A stretch of DNA of 64,000 nucleotides from Seriola aureovittata (Eukaryota > Chordata > Actinopteri > Carangiformes > Carangidae). The stretch lies in NCBI RefSeq assembly GCF_021018895.1, contig NC_079374.1, forward strand, positions 6,469,212-6,533,211, read 5' to 3'. The position numbers and the translations under genes are program-made. Under the pieces are notes generated by a model. The model saw only the letters and a list, made by a program, of their open reading frames with translations, made no database searches and was not told the origin of the DNA. Below, piece after piece: positions 1 through 39,777 of the stretch (positions are counted from its first letter, which is position 1; the number at the start of each line of letters is the position of its first letter).

Positions 1-1320
1 CAAGATATACGGCTCCTCGAGCTGTTAATGGACTGCTAATTTTCACTGCAGGGAAGTTGTCTCATTACTTTTAATGGTATTTTTTGTAAAGGGAAATCCT
101 AAAAATTGCCATATTTTTCCATGAATATACCTGCTATTTCAGCACTTAAGATCAGGAAAGGTTGGGGTTTAATGTGCATGTCTAAACTTTTTTTGTCAAG
201 ACACTGGTGTGTTTAGGGAGACTTTTAATGTGTGTAAAGGGTGACAGTGTTGTTCATTTGAAATTAATTTATTTGTTACATTTTAAGTTATTTAAAATTA
301 TTCTGTTTTTGGCACTTTTTGTTGTTCCTGTCTTTTTTATTTTTTTATTTTATTTTATTTTTTCTGGGAGGGGCAATCATATCAGGGTATAAGTACTGCT
401 CAAATCCGTAGGTTCCAGCTGAGTGAAATTGTCACTGAGATGACAACATGGAGTTATGTAAAAAATAACAAAACAAACAAAAGAGTCAATTGTAAAATTT
501 CACTGCCACATTGCAAAAAAAAAAAAAAAAAAAAAAACCCCATTCCTACTGCATTTAATGTTCAAATTATCTCAACGGACGGATCGAGGGTTTCTCTAAC
601 AGGTGGCAGATCAGATGCTGTGGTGACATTTTGTGGATTTCCCCCCAAGGGGAAGTGAAACTCTGCGGCACCCGCGAGAGAAGATCGCAAAAACTCCACC
701 CGAAAACCCCGAGCGGCTGTTTACTTATGAATGACAGTTTATTTCCTTTGCTAGGTTCTGTCAGCTGACTTCACAGTTCATCAGCTTTCAGTACTGATTT
801 TTTTCATAACCCACCCCCTGTTCTTTTCCCTCTTTTAACCGCATGAAATTTCTAAGTCATATGAAGGTGACTGCTGTTGAGAGCATCGCCGGAAATGTTT
901 AGGTGGAAGTGTTGGTTTTATTTTTAATTTTAATGTGAAATGTATGTTAATTTATTATTTCTTTTTTAATGTGTGTGTGTATGTGTGTGTGTGTTGCGCG
1001 AGACACAGGGTCTCCTTTGACAGAGGGTTCGGCTGCCTCACACGGGGGGGGGGGGGTAACTTTAATGTACCCTTCTGTTAAATACACAGAGATCCACAAG
1101 CTTTGCAGTATGAGACAGGAACAGTCTGGCAAGAGTTGGGAAACACCTTCTTATCTTCTGTTACCAATATCATGACAGGGATCACCAATAGATATTTTAG
1201 TAGTTTTTAGTTCTACAAACTTTTCTTAAAGGCACTAATAATCTCATTGGTTAAATTAAAACTCAGCGGTTTGGTGAAGAAACATCAGATTTAAAGAGGA
1301 GATACTGATAACTTATTAAT

Positions 1321-1415
1321 GTTCTGTTCTACAACTAAAGGTTATTTTCATTATCAGTTTATTGATCAATTCATCATAAAATCTATACAATGTCAAATCA
1401 TAGTAAAAATACTAA
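1321..1415 (+). repeat. short interspersed repeat remnant (TTATTTTCATTATCA type)
   Basis: CTACAACTAAAGGTTATTTTCATTATCAG, the ATTGATCAATT block and a run-on with TACAATGTCAAATCATAG match the order of motifs in a common fish repeat (ACAACTAACGATTATTTTCATTATCGATTAATC, then AAAATGTCAGAAAATAG). Family name not assigned. Confidence 0.45.
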
Positions 1416-1548
1416 ATTAAAATAATCAAATAGCTTGTTTTATCCAACAAAAATGAATTATTATAATTAATTTTGTAGTATCAGTATATATATTTTCTCT
1501 CTTTTTGTTTGCCTTCTCTTTCAAAGTATTTTAACTTGTCTTCTCTCA

Positions 1549-1582
1549 ATGTAAAGCACTTTGAGCTGCGTTTTCTGTATGA

Positions 1583-1612
<30 letters not shown>
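1549..1612 (+). repeat. repeat tail with (ATA)n
   Basis: AATGTAAAGCACTTTGAGCTGC, then TGTATGAAATAATAATAATA, resembles the 3' tail of a fish retroposon (AAAGCACTTTGAGCTGC, TGAAAGGTGCTATA) ending in a trinucleotide repeat. Confidence 0.45.
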
Positions 1613-1613
<1 letters not shown>

Positions 1614-2326
1614 TTATTTTCTACTATTATTATCTCCACCAATGGGATTGTTGTAAATGCTCGAGGAACTGTTTGTAAAGCCAAAACTCTTGCCTGGTCG
1701 GCACAATATCTAGTAGCCAGATGTCGCCTCTCTTTGTTGATACAAATTGTATCCTATAAACTTTTTTAAGATCATTGTTTTATATGAGAATATTTAAACA
1801 AAAAAAAATATTTCGAGTTGAATATTTTGAGTATTTGTGGCAGACTTTGTCACCTTTGGTACTTAGCCTTTATTTATATGAGGGGGGCTTTTTATTCCCT
1901 TTTTATTTCCAAGTGCAGGGAAGAGAATGTCTCGATGCACTTTTTGGAAACAGTTGTTTATATATATCAAAGCATGGTACTGTGTAGCTCAGATATTATG
2001 AGACCTCGAACACCGGTTTGGGTTTGGTGGATGAGTCGATTCAAAGCACGGTGAAAAACACGCGCAGTATGATGCAGAAATTTACCAGGTTTAAAAAGGT
2101 GCTATATATTAAAAGGTGTGTTTATGAGACATATTGAAGCTTCTTCGCGCCATACTGCACCTAAGAACAGTATTTCCTCAGAGCACTGTCAGAGCCGAGA
2201 TACACTGTGAGCATTAGTGCAGTAAAAAGAGACAGCTTTATAATAAGTTTGCCTCAAAGCTTTTCAAATTTGCACCTCAGGCTCCAAATGTTTAATGACA
2301 CCCTCGCCAGGAATCTAAACACCGTA

Positions 2327-2440
<114 letters not shown>

Positions 2441-4405
2441 TGGAAAACTTTTCTCTAATCGGGCCGTGCTGTGATCTGAAAGGTGTTAATCTCAGGAACA
2501 AGAGCTCAGCCATCACGCAGTTAAACAGTCAGTTGAATTATTGTCCTGACACTGATGTGACTCAGTCATCACTGAGCTGCTCTCAACCTGCTGGTCTGGC
2601 ACCGTGTGCTAGTGTTTGCCACAGGGTTGAAAGGTGTTGTGTTAACATTCTTGTGGATATTAAAATAAACATATTTAGTGTGCGAGGGCAAAAACTATTT
2701 TTCTACTGAACTTGTTAAAGAGCTATTTTTCAAATTGTATGTGATGTTTTATCTGCAAGAAGAAAGTGTAGTCAGTGTCAGTGTTGCTGAATAAGGGGAT
2801 GTACACGTTGCTAAATCTGTTACTAATCTAAGTGTCACTGGACACATTCAGTTCACAGCGAACATGAACGCCTTGCTTTTTTTCTTTTTTTTCATGCAAA
2901 CATGAGTCATGGTCTGTGTTTTTATACACCACAAACAGCTAGCGTACAGGTTAGCTGTTTGTTTTGTTAGCAATGTACACACCAAATGTGTGTGTGCTGT
3001 GTAAGTGGACCGACCTCAGGTCTGCATTCCAGTTCTCTTTGTAATTCCTCTGCAGTTTGTTGCCTGCTCTCCGTGCATGTGTGTGTTTTCAGGAAGTGGA
3101 GCGCTGTCTGAAATATTTGAAGTGTTTGCCTTTAACTTTAACTTTAACGCCTTAGCAGCGAAGATCCACTGGCACGTGTGGCAGGAAGCTTCCTCGTTAG
3201 CGAGGGGACTGTGTGCAGGCACAGGTGTTACTCGTGATGTTAATGATGCCCTGACACTGAAAAGCAGCTTCATGGAATTCAAGTTTAATTATTTTTTTTA
3301 CCCCTGTAGTTTTTTTTTGACGTGTCAATTTGGCGTCAGTGAAAAAGGCGTCACGAGTTCACAAGTTCAGCAAAGCTGCACTTCAGCTTTGTTTGTACCT
3401 TTTCCTCAAGGTCGTCTAAAACCGCAGTAAAAACCTAGTAAAAGTCGAGGCTTTCCCACCACTACATCACCTTCTAATTATTTAGTTATTTATTTATTTA
3501 TTTATTTTTTGGCAGAGTATCACAGAGCTTTTGGACAAATTAAGTAAAAACATATCATCTTTCGGTAAAGGTCAATCCTGTGCTGCCAGCTCTCCCACAA
3601 TGTCCCATAGAAACTGAATTGGGGGGGGGGGGCTTAAATCCAGCTGTTTTATCAAAAGGTCCCTGTTTGTCGCAGTTCGTCCCCACCTTTATTTCTAATG
3701 TGCTTTAATACAGCTTCGTTTCTGCTACAGAAACGATCGAAGTGCTGCCTCTTCAGGGACCAAAGCCACGTAAAAGGCTGTTTATTGCTTTCCAATGTTT
3801 CCCCTTGCTCAGGTCGATGGCGGTTATATTAAACCAAATAAAAAATTTTAAAAAAAAGTAAAAAATTAAAAAAAAGAATTATCAAATAAAAATATTTTAC
3901 CACTGCTGCTGTTTCAATGTGCAGACGAAGAGTTTGATTCCAAACGATGGTCCAAGGGCAGGGTGCCGAAAACCCAAAGCTGTCATATAAGCACCTGAGG
4001 CTGATTCATAAGGTGTATTAATTAAAGCCAAGTCAAATTGTGTTGTGTATCTATTTTAATTTTTAGCATAATGTGCAATGCTAACAAAAGGTGTTGCTTT
4101 AAGGTGATATGTGAATTTGAAAGTTTTCTATGTGCAGCCAAAATAAATGATGCATTTTTAGAAAAAGAAAAATTTACTTCTAATGAAATCGGTTGAAACA
4201 TCTTTCCCTAAAACGAATTTTAATTGTGTCTTTGTTTGTCATTTTTCCTGTTATCGTGTGAACGTGTCATTTTCAGAGTGGGTCTCTTTACGCTGCAGGG
4301 TCGGGGGAACTCAATGAAACCTAAAACACACCTGTCATACCTACAGAACCTGGGAAACTGTGCTGTTGTGAACTGACTGTTCTTGTGTGTGATGTTAAAG
4401 TGAGC

Positions 4406-4411
4406 AATAAA
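4406..4411 (+). terminator. plus-strand poly(A) signal
   Basis: AATAAA in GTGAGCAATAAAAGCCC, followed 15-40 bases later by CA and a GT/T-rich element (TGGATTGTTTGGTCCTTGTG). This is a textbook cleavage site layout and implies a plus-strand transcript arriving from the left. Confidence 0.55.
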
Positions 4412-4430
4412 AGCCCTTCTCAAGCTTTCA

Positions 4431-4629
4431 TGGATTGTTTGGTCCTTGTGAGTTTCCTGACTGTGACTTCAGACACAGTGTGTGCAAGACGTTTTGGGTT
4501 TGACACTGAAGGCCACACGTGGAAGTTACTGTGGTTCAACATTATGTAGATGGATGAGACACATTAGATAGATGGATTTAGATAGAAGATAAATAGATAT
4601 ATAAAAGATAAATCCAAATAGAAATTATA

Positions 4630-4666
<37 letters not shown>

Positions 4667-5861
4667 GCTTAAAAAAGAGTCTCCATATAAGTGAAAACAA
4701 CAATTTTGCATCAATGTTTAATATATTTTTAATTGATTGTTATTGATTGAATTGTTTGAACCTCTTCACGCCTGAGTGCAAAAGTGAAGATTTATATTAT
4801 ATAGATATATATTTCTATTTAACAAATAAATAATATAAATTCTTCCTAACAAACCACAATGGTCTCTATTTTACATAACTAATATTATTTTAAAAGGTTG
4901 ATTACAATAACTTGTTTTACCAACATGTTGCCATCTGTTGTGTGTGAATGAGTGAATGAGTTTGTTATTTCAAAGGTTCGTCAGCTGTTTTCTTTTTTTC
5001 ATTAACCTTCATATAACCTTGCAAGTAATTAAAAACAAAAACTAATTTCGAACGGCAGCCAGCTGTCAGTCAGGAGCAGTGAAGTGTGTCTGTGTGAGAG
5101 ATCCAAAACAGTGTTACCTAATCTTTTTCTAACGTCTTCTCGTTATTAAAAAAATAGTAGCTGGAGTTGTTTATTGCTGTTTACCAGGGTAACCAACTGT
5201 CTCGCTCTGATGCCCTCACGCTAACGTCTCAGGTCCCCCTCCTTTATGAAAAACAAAGTTATAGAGGTTAAAAAGGGTTTTCTCTGCACACATTTACCAG
5301 AAATGAGAAACTGGCTCTACGTTGCAAATTCAGACTCTCATTTTTAGTTTTATACACAGTACGTACGTCATGTACGTCTGACGCAACATCCTCTGTCAAT
5401 AAATCCAGCTGCACTGGCTCTAATCTCAGTCAGGACTCTTCAGATCATACTGTAGCTTCATAGTTGGAAATATAAATTCATTCTTTATTGTGGGGCAAAA
5501 TATATATTTGAACAAACGTCTCAGTGGATGGAGGACGCCAGCACAGTTAGCGTTAAAAACAAGCAGATTGAGTTTGCATACGTGTTTGCTCAGAGCGAGC
5601 TTCAGCAAACCGACAGCCATTCAAGAAGATAAATTAGCTGATGTAACATGAACAGATCAATGATAGCAGAACGGAACAGGCTAACTTCCCCTACACACGA
5701 ACAAAAGGTAAAACTAGATAGAAGGGAAATGAGACGAATAAGGCGTTTCCTTTTTTTTCTTTTTTTTTTAAACAAATGAATTAAATTGTTCAACTGATGA
5801 CAAAAGAATAAAAGTAAGGTACAGATATTAAAGCTTTACGGACAAGTGTGCCAGCAACATC
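4431..5861. other. intergenic stretch between the left neighbour and rdx
   Basis: AT-rich sequence with a 20-base T run near 4628-4660 and TA-rich patches. No coding exon or RNA gene is supported. It may partly belong to a longer rdx 3' UTR. Confidence 0.4.
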
Positions 5862-6313
5862 AAAAAGCTACAAATGGCCATTTTATTTTGTTGAGTAAAA
5901 GCAACGATATCAGCCAATTCTGTCCCGTCTCACTTCGTCTACCGGTCCTGTTGCTGTTTAATTATCATACATGCAAGCATTAATATTGTCAATATTGTAC
6001 AAGGGAGGAGTCCACGTTTGACAGGATATGTTGCTTGCTATTTTTCCAACAGATTAAAAGACATGTGCTTTGTTTGGGGGGGGGGGGGAGCTCTAAAAAG
6101 CAGGTAGCAGTGTGATTGGCCAACCGCTGCTTGGCAGAGCTTTGGCGAGGCTGAAGCTACAAAGCCCGTCAGCTGGTCTTTCTCCTGATAGAACAAGAGC
6201 AGGTGTTCCTGCGGTGGCGGCAGGTTTTTGGGCTTTACAAGGAAAGTGAGGCGTTGACATGGCAACGAGACTAACTGTCCCTCTCCATCGTTGTGTCCGC
6301 CCTTCACCCCGCC
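5862..6313 (-). other. rdx: rdx 3' UTR (minimum extent)
   Basis: Directly follows the TGA. The first canonical AATAAA on the minus strand is at 5887-5882, with a GT-rich stretch (minus-strand TTTTTGATGTTGCTGG) just beyond it. A 3' UTR of about 450 bases is therefore the shortest reading. Another AATAAA at 5489-5484 would extend it to about 850 bases. ERM 3' UTRs are often longer, so the true end may lie further left. Confidence 0.5.
5882..5887 (-). terminator. candidate rdx poly(A) signal
   Basis: AATAAA on the minus strand about 430 bases after the rdx stop, with a downstream GT-rich element. It is the first canonical hexamer after the stop codon. Use is inferred. Confidence 0.45.
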
Positions 6314-32381
<26,068 letters not shown>

Positions 32382-32393
<12 letters not shown>

Positions 32394-32482
32394 CTTTCTC
32401 CTCTCTCCGCCCGTCCCCTGTTGCTGAGAAACCAGAAAGAAGTCGTCCTCCGTCTTCCTGCTCCTCTCCGGGGCACCAGCGC
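32382..32482 (-). CDS. rdx: rdx exon 2: 5' UTR plus first 4 codons
   Basis: The acceptor TTGTGTCTCAG|GCGCTGG puts the exon start at 32482. The 5' UTR runs to 32394, and the ATG is at 32393-32391 in a good Kozak context (A at -3). Coding bases are 32393-32382 only, MPKP in phase 0, followed by donor GTTAGT. A 12-base first coding segment (MPKT or MPKP) is typical of ERM genes, which supports this start over any internal Met. Confidence 0.93.
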
Positions 32483-32930
32483 CTGAGACACAACAACAAC
32501 AACAACGTCAGCAAACAAATGACATAAACATCAGATGCAGTCTATTTTTCCATTTGTTTCTCTCTATGATTCATCATTTCATGTATAAAATGTCATAGAA
32601 TTGTAAAAAAAAACAAAGGAAAACCGAGGCCGAGATGAAGCCTTCAGATGTAAAGTTCTGTCTAATCAAAAGTCTCAATCCCACAGATATTCAGTTCAGT
32701 GACAGATGAAGAGAGAAGCAGCACATCCTCACATAATCACAGACTTCAACCAGCAAATGTTTCACATTTTTGCTTTATAAATTATTACTCATCCCATTAA
32801 TCAATTATTTCTGAGCTCCTATCCAAGGCTCAGATTTTTCTTTTTAGCACTGGTCTGTTGGGCTCATCGACGGCTGGCTAGTCCTAACACCAGGGTCTCC
32901 TACCGCACTGAAGCGTTAGTGATGCCCCTC

Positions 32931-32968
32931 ACATGTAAGTGGCTTTGGATAAAAGTGTCTGTCAGAGG
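32931..32968 (+). repeat. SINE-like 3' tail fragment
   Basis: ACATGTAAGTGGCTTTGGAT then AAAAGTGTCTGTCAGAG is a near match to the common fish SINE tail TGTAAGTCGCTTTGGATAAAAGCGTCTG. Confidence 0.55.
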
Positions 32969-33621
32969 AGTTCATGTAAGAAAGGGGGGGTGTAACTTCC
33001 TTGAGCACAGAACCAGAGAAACAAACGGCCACAAAAATGGAAACAAGCCCAGATGAGATTGATGCAGATGTACAAGCTGTACAGAAGAAAGTCAGGGTTA
33101 GGGTTAGTCTTCCATTGACATATTTATCCAATCAACATTAGAGATGTTGAGTTAACGGCTCTTAGCAACCGCTACCAGCAACAACTCTGTTAAACTGGCT
33201 GAAGATGATGCTCATTGATAAGGGAAAGATGGACACGCTGCCAAACACAGACTGCTAATATGAACATTATGTCAGAGTGAATAATGAAGTGACGCTAAAC
33301 CCCTTCACCATTCAAGCACTAGTTCTATGGCGCTACCTCCAGCTCCAGTGAGAGGAACACATTAAACTTAACTGAACTCAGATGAATCCAGCACAAATTC
33401 CTCTCTACCCACAAGTGAAACTGCTGTTGAGACTCAACCGAGGAAACACATACAGAAACACTTATGTTAGCAGCTGCTACCGAGCTCCAGCACTCTGGCC
33501 GCAGCTGAAAATTCTCCAGGGTCCAGACTGGCAGAAGTGTCCCTGGACCTTTACCAGCGTAAAACACAACGCGCTGAGTGACGGTTTGGGACGAAGAAGA
33601 GACAGAAGAAGGAAGAGGCTG

Positions 33622-33626
<5 letters not shown>

Positions 33627-33670
<44 letters not shown>
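33627..33670. repeat. (GA)22 microsatellite
   Basis: Uninterrupted GA array in rdx intron 1. Confidence 0.95.
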
Positions 33671-33673
<3 letters not shown>

Positions 33674-35228
33674 GGGCAAGTTAGCCGAGACGAAAAAACG
33701 AGAACTCCAAAAATAGAGGCAAAAATCATAGAGAGAGATATAGAAAAATAAAAAAATATCACTTCCTCTCCTCTACTTGAGAAGCCATGTGCGTGACCTC
33801 CCGAGGTGACCCGTGAGCTGCTGAGTGTTTGCAGTGAAGGATGTGCGGACGGTGTGGGTTTATGTGGAACTGCTCGTCAGCTAAATGACCAGAATGTAAA
33901 ATAGAGAGGGCAGTTGGTGGGTGTCCCGTAGGTGCCACATCTTTGTGATGTGCGAGGCCAGAAATAGACCTTTCTCAAGTGTCAGCACAGAGAATTAAAA
34001 CCAGGCTCAGTCACAAGCTCAGTCTGAAGGCAGAAACAAAACCAAACCTGAAGGTAAACCCGAGGGTTTGAATCTGAATTGGTCTCATGCACAAAGCATT
34101 TGTGAAAAAGTTCTTCAGGATATTTTTATCTTTAAAAACGTTTAACCAAACCTTCCACGGTTTGGCCCGGATGATTTTTAAACTGGAACACACACATTTT
34201 TTTTTGTTGTTGGTTTGTGGTGAATTTCAAGTCATAAAAAATAAGGGTTAGATCTAAATATGAAAAACAGACTTTGTATTTTCTTCAACATTTTTCAATA
34301 TGTTTTCAAAGCGGCTCGACTCAGCGTGGTGCAATGTAGAGATTTGCTTCATATTATGAAAATAAGCCCCAGTTTTAAATGGACTTCACTGACTTCTGCT
34401 GCTTGTACAGTGACTTCTTGTACAAGGAAATCAATAACTAGCCATTCAAAACAACACGTCCATTTGTTGCTAACGCTAAACACTCGCAGACAGAGACGCA
34501 TAAATCTGACTTTACCGTGATCATAACTTCACTGACAGACTGTGTATAAACGCACTGAATAATAGACGACAGCGCTGCAGACATTTCTGCACGTCTTCAA
34601 AAAGCAAATTACTCTCTATTGTTACAGAACTGTGCACTTCATACAAGCCTGATGTAGGTCACAGATTTCTTTACTCCTCTTTAACTCTTCTATACGTTTC
34701 TATTTCTTTTACAATCTTTTAAATGTGCGTTGAATATTCTTGAGGCAAACTGCCAAAAGATTATAGTCACATCAGAGAGCATTATGAATCTGCTTTGAAA
34801 AAAAGTGGCCTAATTCAGCCCTAATTCTCTCTTTCACAGTAGTCTCCAGGAAATTCACTTTGATGTGCCACATAACTGTGGGGCACGTCCTGCGAATCAA
34901 TGCACAGCTCAGTGAGACCTCCCCTCACCCCACCAATGTCCTTTTGGGGTCAAATCCTAAAGGTATATGAGGCCTGGAATATGTCTTTGTTCAAAGTCAG
35001 CGCCATAAATCAGAACTGCCTCTTTCTAACGGCACAAAAGCAGCTTAACAAACCCAGGACTGTTATAATAAAATACTACAATATGACACCAAACATTGAC
35101 GCCTTCAGCACATTAAACAGATTTAAATCAGCATCATTTATAACTGATACGTAGCAAATTCATTGTTCCACCTCTAAACTCAGCGGTTCTTTGCAGTAGT
35201 TTGGCTGCAGCCTGGAAAGATAAAAGCA

Positions 35229-35229
<1 letters not shown>

Positions 35230-35282
<53 letters not shown>
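35230..35282. repeat. (CA)26 microsatellite
   Basis: Uninterrupted CA array in rdx intron 1. Confidence 0.95.
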
Positions 35283-35284
<2 letters not shown>

Positions 35285-36139
35285 CCTAAATGTGGCGTCT
35301 GTAGCCAGTATAATGTCAACCACACGTACGGGTCAAGCAGCTGAATGTAACTCTGCTAAATGTGTAAAAACTAAAGCAGGTCGACTTCATAAATCTGCAC
35401 AATGTGCAGCCTGCGGTGACTTTATCAGCTGGATCTCCCTGTGCAATTTTCTCCACCTCTACAGCTCCTTCTCTTGTGCAACGTCTTTCCATTTCACCTC
35501 GACAACGGTGAGAGAGGGTGAGCGAGTCAGCAGAGCATTGACGAAAAAAAAAAAAAAAGAAAAGGAGAGAGAGAGTCAGTGAGAGGGAGACACATAAGAA
35601 TTCAGGGCTTGCCTTGACCCATATACCTGCAGCCAGGAGATAGGTGAAGACACTGAATACTAAAATAATGAACAGACTTAAAGCGGCCTCACTGCTTTGC
35701 TTTGAGGTGGCGGTTTTTGCTTAAAGTCAGAGGAAACTACGTGGAGCTTAATTCATCCATACTGCAAAGTTTTTAATATATTCTGGATAAAATGCATCTT
35801 CTGGCTCGTCTCGTCCTCTCCTGCGATCTCTCTCTTTGTTCCTGTGTTAGTTCTTTCAGCGGCGTCAGTCGATAACGTCTGCTTTGTTCTCCGTTCTGCA
35901 AGGTGGAAGTGATTACCATCTACAAAATGTAATAGAATTTAATGCTCCAGGCTTTATGGAAACACGTGACCCTCTGACCAACACACACACGCATGCACGC
36001 ACGCATGCACGTACGCACACACACACACCTGAGGGTGACTTGTAGTGTGTGCTATAGTGGAAAGCATCTGGAGCTTTCCAAAAGAACACAGGTCAGCTCT
36101 GTTTAGCAACCGGCTACCTCGCAAACCTGGATAAGCCCT

Positions 36140-36141
<2 letters not shown>

Positions 36142-36173
<32 letters not shown>
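36142..36173. repeat. (GT)16 microsatellite
   Basis: Uninterrupted GT array in rdx intron 1. Confidence 0.9.
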
Positions 36174-36174
<1 letters not shown>

Positions 36175-36912
36175 TGCACTCAGTGAAACCAGAGGGTCGC
36201 TCTCGAGCGGACACAGCTTCCAGGTCACCACTCACGTAGAAAGAAACTGTCTCTGTGCACATCACACTGTTTCATCTCACTCGCTCTCTTTTGTCCAGAT
36301 CAATCTGAACACACTGTTGTATTTTAAACACTTAACGTTGGTTATACCTCAGATTCTAATTTCTCTGATCAATTAAAAAAACAAACAAACAATAAAATCA
36401 GGTCAATAATCTGCAGGTTTAGGCTGAACAGAATCTGTCAAATCAATGAGAGATATTTTGTGGTTAAAAGGTAAAATAAAGAAAATGTAAATATTCTCTA
36501 TCTTGCCATGTACATGTTGAATACTTTGCTTTGACGGGTGCAGGACGTGTTAACACTAGCTATCAGTGATCAGCACAAAACCAGGTTCTGGTTCTGATCC
36601 AGGACCAGGTCTTGATGTGCGACCGTTTCTCCTTCAGCTGTTTTCTGCAGGAAATTAGATTCTGGCGACTTTTAAAAAAAAAAACCCTTCCTCTCTGCTT
36701 GTCATCTTTACTTTCGACTTCTTTCACTTTTCTTACTTGTGTTACTTTGTGAATCTTTAATCACTGGACAAATTAATAATTTGTGTCTTTTCTTGTGATG
36801 TAATTTTTAAGATTTCAACACATGTTGGACTCAAGTGTTTCCTAAGAGAACTCAAACTGAGAGAATGAAAGCTTAGCTGCGGTTTGAGATTCAGCTCCTG
36901 GTGTGTCTGTAG

Positions 36913-36913
<1 letters not shown>

Positions 36914-36953
<40 letters not shown>
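36914..36953. repeat. (GT)n microsatellite
   Basis: GT array followed by a short GA run. Confidence 0.9.
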
Positions 36954-36962
<9 letters not shown>

Positions 36963-37145
36963 TCCCTGGGTTCTAAATATCAACACACAGACATTGTTAA
37001 GATAAGAAAGATCTGCCTAACAGACGATAATGAAGCCGTCTGTTTGTTAAAAACTATGGAAGAATATTTCATTGTTTGTGTTATGTCTGTTATTACATGT
37101 GTGTTTGCAGAGGCAACAACATCTCCTGCTGCAAGTGCCAGAGAC

Positions 37146-37146
<1 letters not shown>

Positions 37147-37224
<78 letters not shown>
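37147..37224. repeat. (CA)39 microsatellite
   Basis: 78 uninterrupted bases in rdx intron 1. Confidence 0.95.
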
Positions 37225-37226
<2 letters not shown>

Positions 37227-39777
37227 CAACAGCTGTTATAACAGCAGGAAAGTGTACCAACTGCTCCGCTTGACAACAAGGCTTTACTTGTACATCAGAG
37301 GAGGAAAGTAATTTGACATCCAGCGCGAGGAGGCGAGTGTTTGTCAAACTGCACAAACGGCCTGTCCAGGGTGTGACCCATGAAACCACAAACATAAACA
37401 CACTTCTGATGTTGCCACTTAAAGGACCGTTCGAGTGGTTTTTGCACAACCAGTCCAGTGAATCATGCGTTCTTACATCTTATATTAATAAATGCGTCAT
37501 CAAAATCATCTCAGAGACTTGAAACTTGCTCAGCGCAGCTACTGCATCACAACTGAGACACGCGTCTGCGCTGGTTTTTGTGTTTAAGTTAATTCGTTTT
37601 GTAGTTTTTAATGTGAATCCCGCATGGCGCTCCCATTAAATGATCAAATCACTGGCTAATCTGCAAACTAGTGAAGTTAATGAACAGGCGGTCGGCACCA
37701 GGGTAACTCTGCAAAGTAGCAACACTTACAAAAGGCGGTGAATATGATGATGAGGAGCTTCTATGTGACCAACTACTGCATCGCTTCGAGCCGGAGAACA
37801 GAGGAGGAAACGGTGCTGAGGCGAGCGAGGACCAGAAGGCTCCTGATGGTACCCTGTCTAATTAGTAAGTTAGTTATTTTACTTTCAATGTAAACTTGAA
37901 ACCTCCTGTTACGGACAGGTAGGGATGGTGTAATTTAACATTAACCTGTAACCTGATTATATACACATTCATCTTCTCTGTCGGCCAGCAAAGATCGGTG
38001 GCCTCTCTCGTCACTCAAACAGAGAACGTCTTGGCAGCGACGAGAGGAGAGTTGCTTCCCTCCCGTGTTGTACAGGCTCTCAGAGCCAAATATCCCTCTG
38101 CTACTGGCACCTACTCTGGGTACAAGGATACGGAGGATGCTGAAGCCCTGATGTAACTCACAGACCAGCACTTCACTGCAAATTAACGAGACATTTATAT
38201 CAGAAAAGGACTAAATGTACCTGTTATTAATTACCTATGGAATTATTCCTTCATAGTAAAGATGCAGCATAAAACTACATTTGATTCTATGTGTCCCACT
38301 TTTGAAATAAAAATACATTTTGCACTATTTAATGTCCTAATTATGTCACACTGAAATCATCAACAGTGGGTTAACCATGAGAGTAAATTCAATCCCTGCC
38401 ATTAAAGTAGGAATCCCAACAACTTAAAAGCAATCATGCAAACATTTGACTTCTGTGCTGTTTCTCACACCCAGGAGCCGCAGACCTCGTGGTTTCACAG
38501 GCGTCCTCGTAGTAAAGTCGCCAAAGTTGTGCGTCCCACTGAGCTGCAATGTTTTGGTCAGAAATGTGGTTTGCTTCACAGAGCACCATCTGTCCAATCA
38601 GAACTTCTCGTAGGCGGGACATCTGTCCTGGTAAGCGATCCAACATGGATCCACGCAGAAGGAATGCACCGTGTATTCTTTGCTGTGGAAACTAGTCCCG
38701 GTTTAAATCATCATTTTACAAGCGAAATCATGATTACTACAAGTATGAATCCGGACATGTGTTGCGTCTTGTACAGTGGGCGTGACACAGATGGTTGTTA
38801 TTCTATAATCACTGGCACAGGCCTTCAGACTGAAATCTGGATACTACTATTACGCCACTTAAACATTTTTTAACCAGATGCACTGTGCCTCCTTTTCAGT
38901 GTCCGAACATGTTAAACTTGCAGACTATGGATATGAGAAGAGGAGGAAAAGATGGAGAGTGAGCAGGATACGAAGGAACAAATATGTAGCATCAGTCCGG
39001 ATCTTGACGTTCAGCTGCAGCAGTTTAAAGTAAAGCGGCTGTAAACAAACGAAGTCGCATGGAGGGTAAACAAGGTCACGTACAGAGCCAACAAACCCCT
39101 CGGACAAATGATTCTCCCATCTGATCTGTCCAACACTGGTTTGTTGCTGAACATACAGTAAAAGCCCATAAAGACAACAGACCAAATTCAGAATCGGATG
39201 AATCATCATTGTTCTACAGTTCATTATAAATGAAAGAAGAAATAGACCACACACTACCTGACATTGCTATTTCCTGCCAGGTTTATTAATCTTTTGATGA
39301 GTCCAACAACAACAGGCTGGTGTACTCCGCATTATTAATATTCATGTGATCAATATTTACTGCAATAAATATTCATTTGGTTAAATAGATGGGGAGAAAA
39401 CAGCTGTTCAAGTTAATGGAAATGTGAGATTAATGCCATCATCGCTGCCGTCTGCTCCTGCATGCAGCTGACACTTATCCAGGTCGACTTAAAAAAAGGA
39501 TTCGGTGAGTTGATGTTCAGGGTTTTTGATTTTGGACTGAACGATATCGGTTGCATCATGATTCAGAGAAACGGCGTAGGAATGAAAAGAGATGCAGAGA
39601 CAGAAAAAGAAAGTGAGATAAATCAGACAGGACAGCGAGATGGCGAGAAGACGGAAAGAGAAACTGGATAGTGTCTGTCAGTGAACCTGGCTGTGATGTG
39701 GGTTGTGAAACTAAAGCATTTGCTCTCTGTCACCAACTGATACCAACCAAGCAAATCACCTGCTCTGCCTCAGATAG

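Noticed and set aside
1..39. Possible C-terminus of the left neighbour (QDIRLLELLMDC then stop)
   Set aside because: Twelve codons at the window edge with no family match; cannot be distinguished from chance.
33091..33107. GGGTTAGGGTTAG resembling telomere repeat
   Set aside because: Only two units; expected occasionally by chance and not an interstitial telomere array.
38434..38873. Open frames on both strands in rdx intron 1
   Set aside because: No matched splice sites, no recognisable domain, and neither strand is favoured; at most a decayed element.
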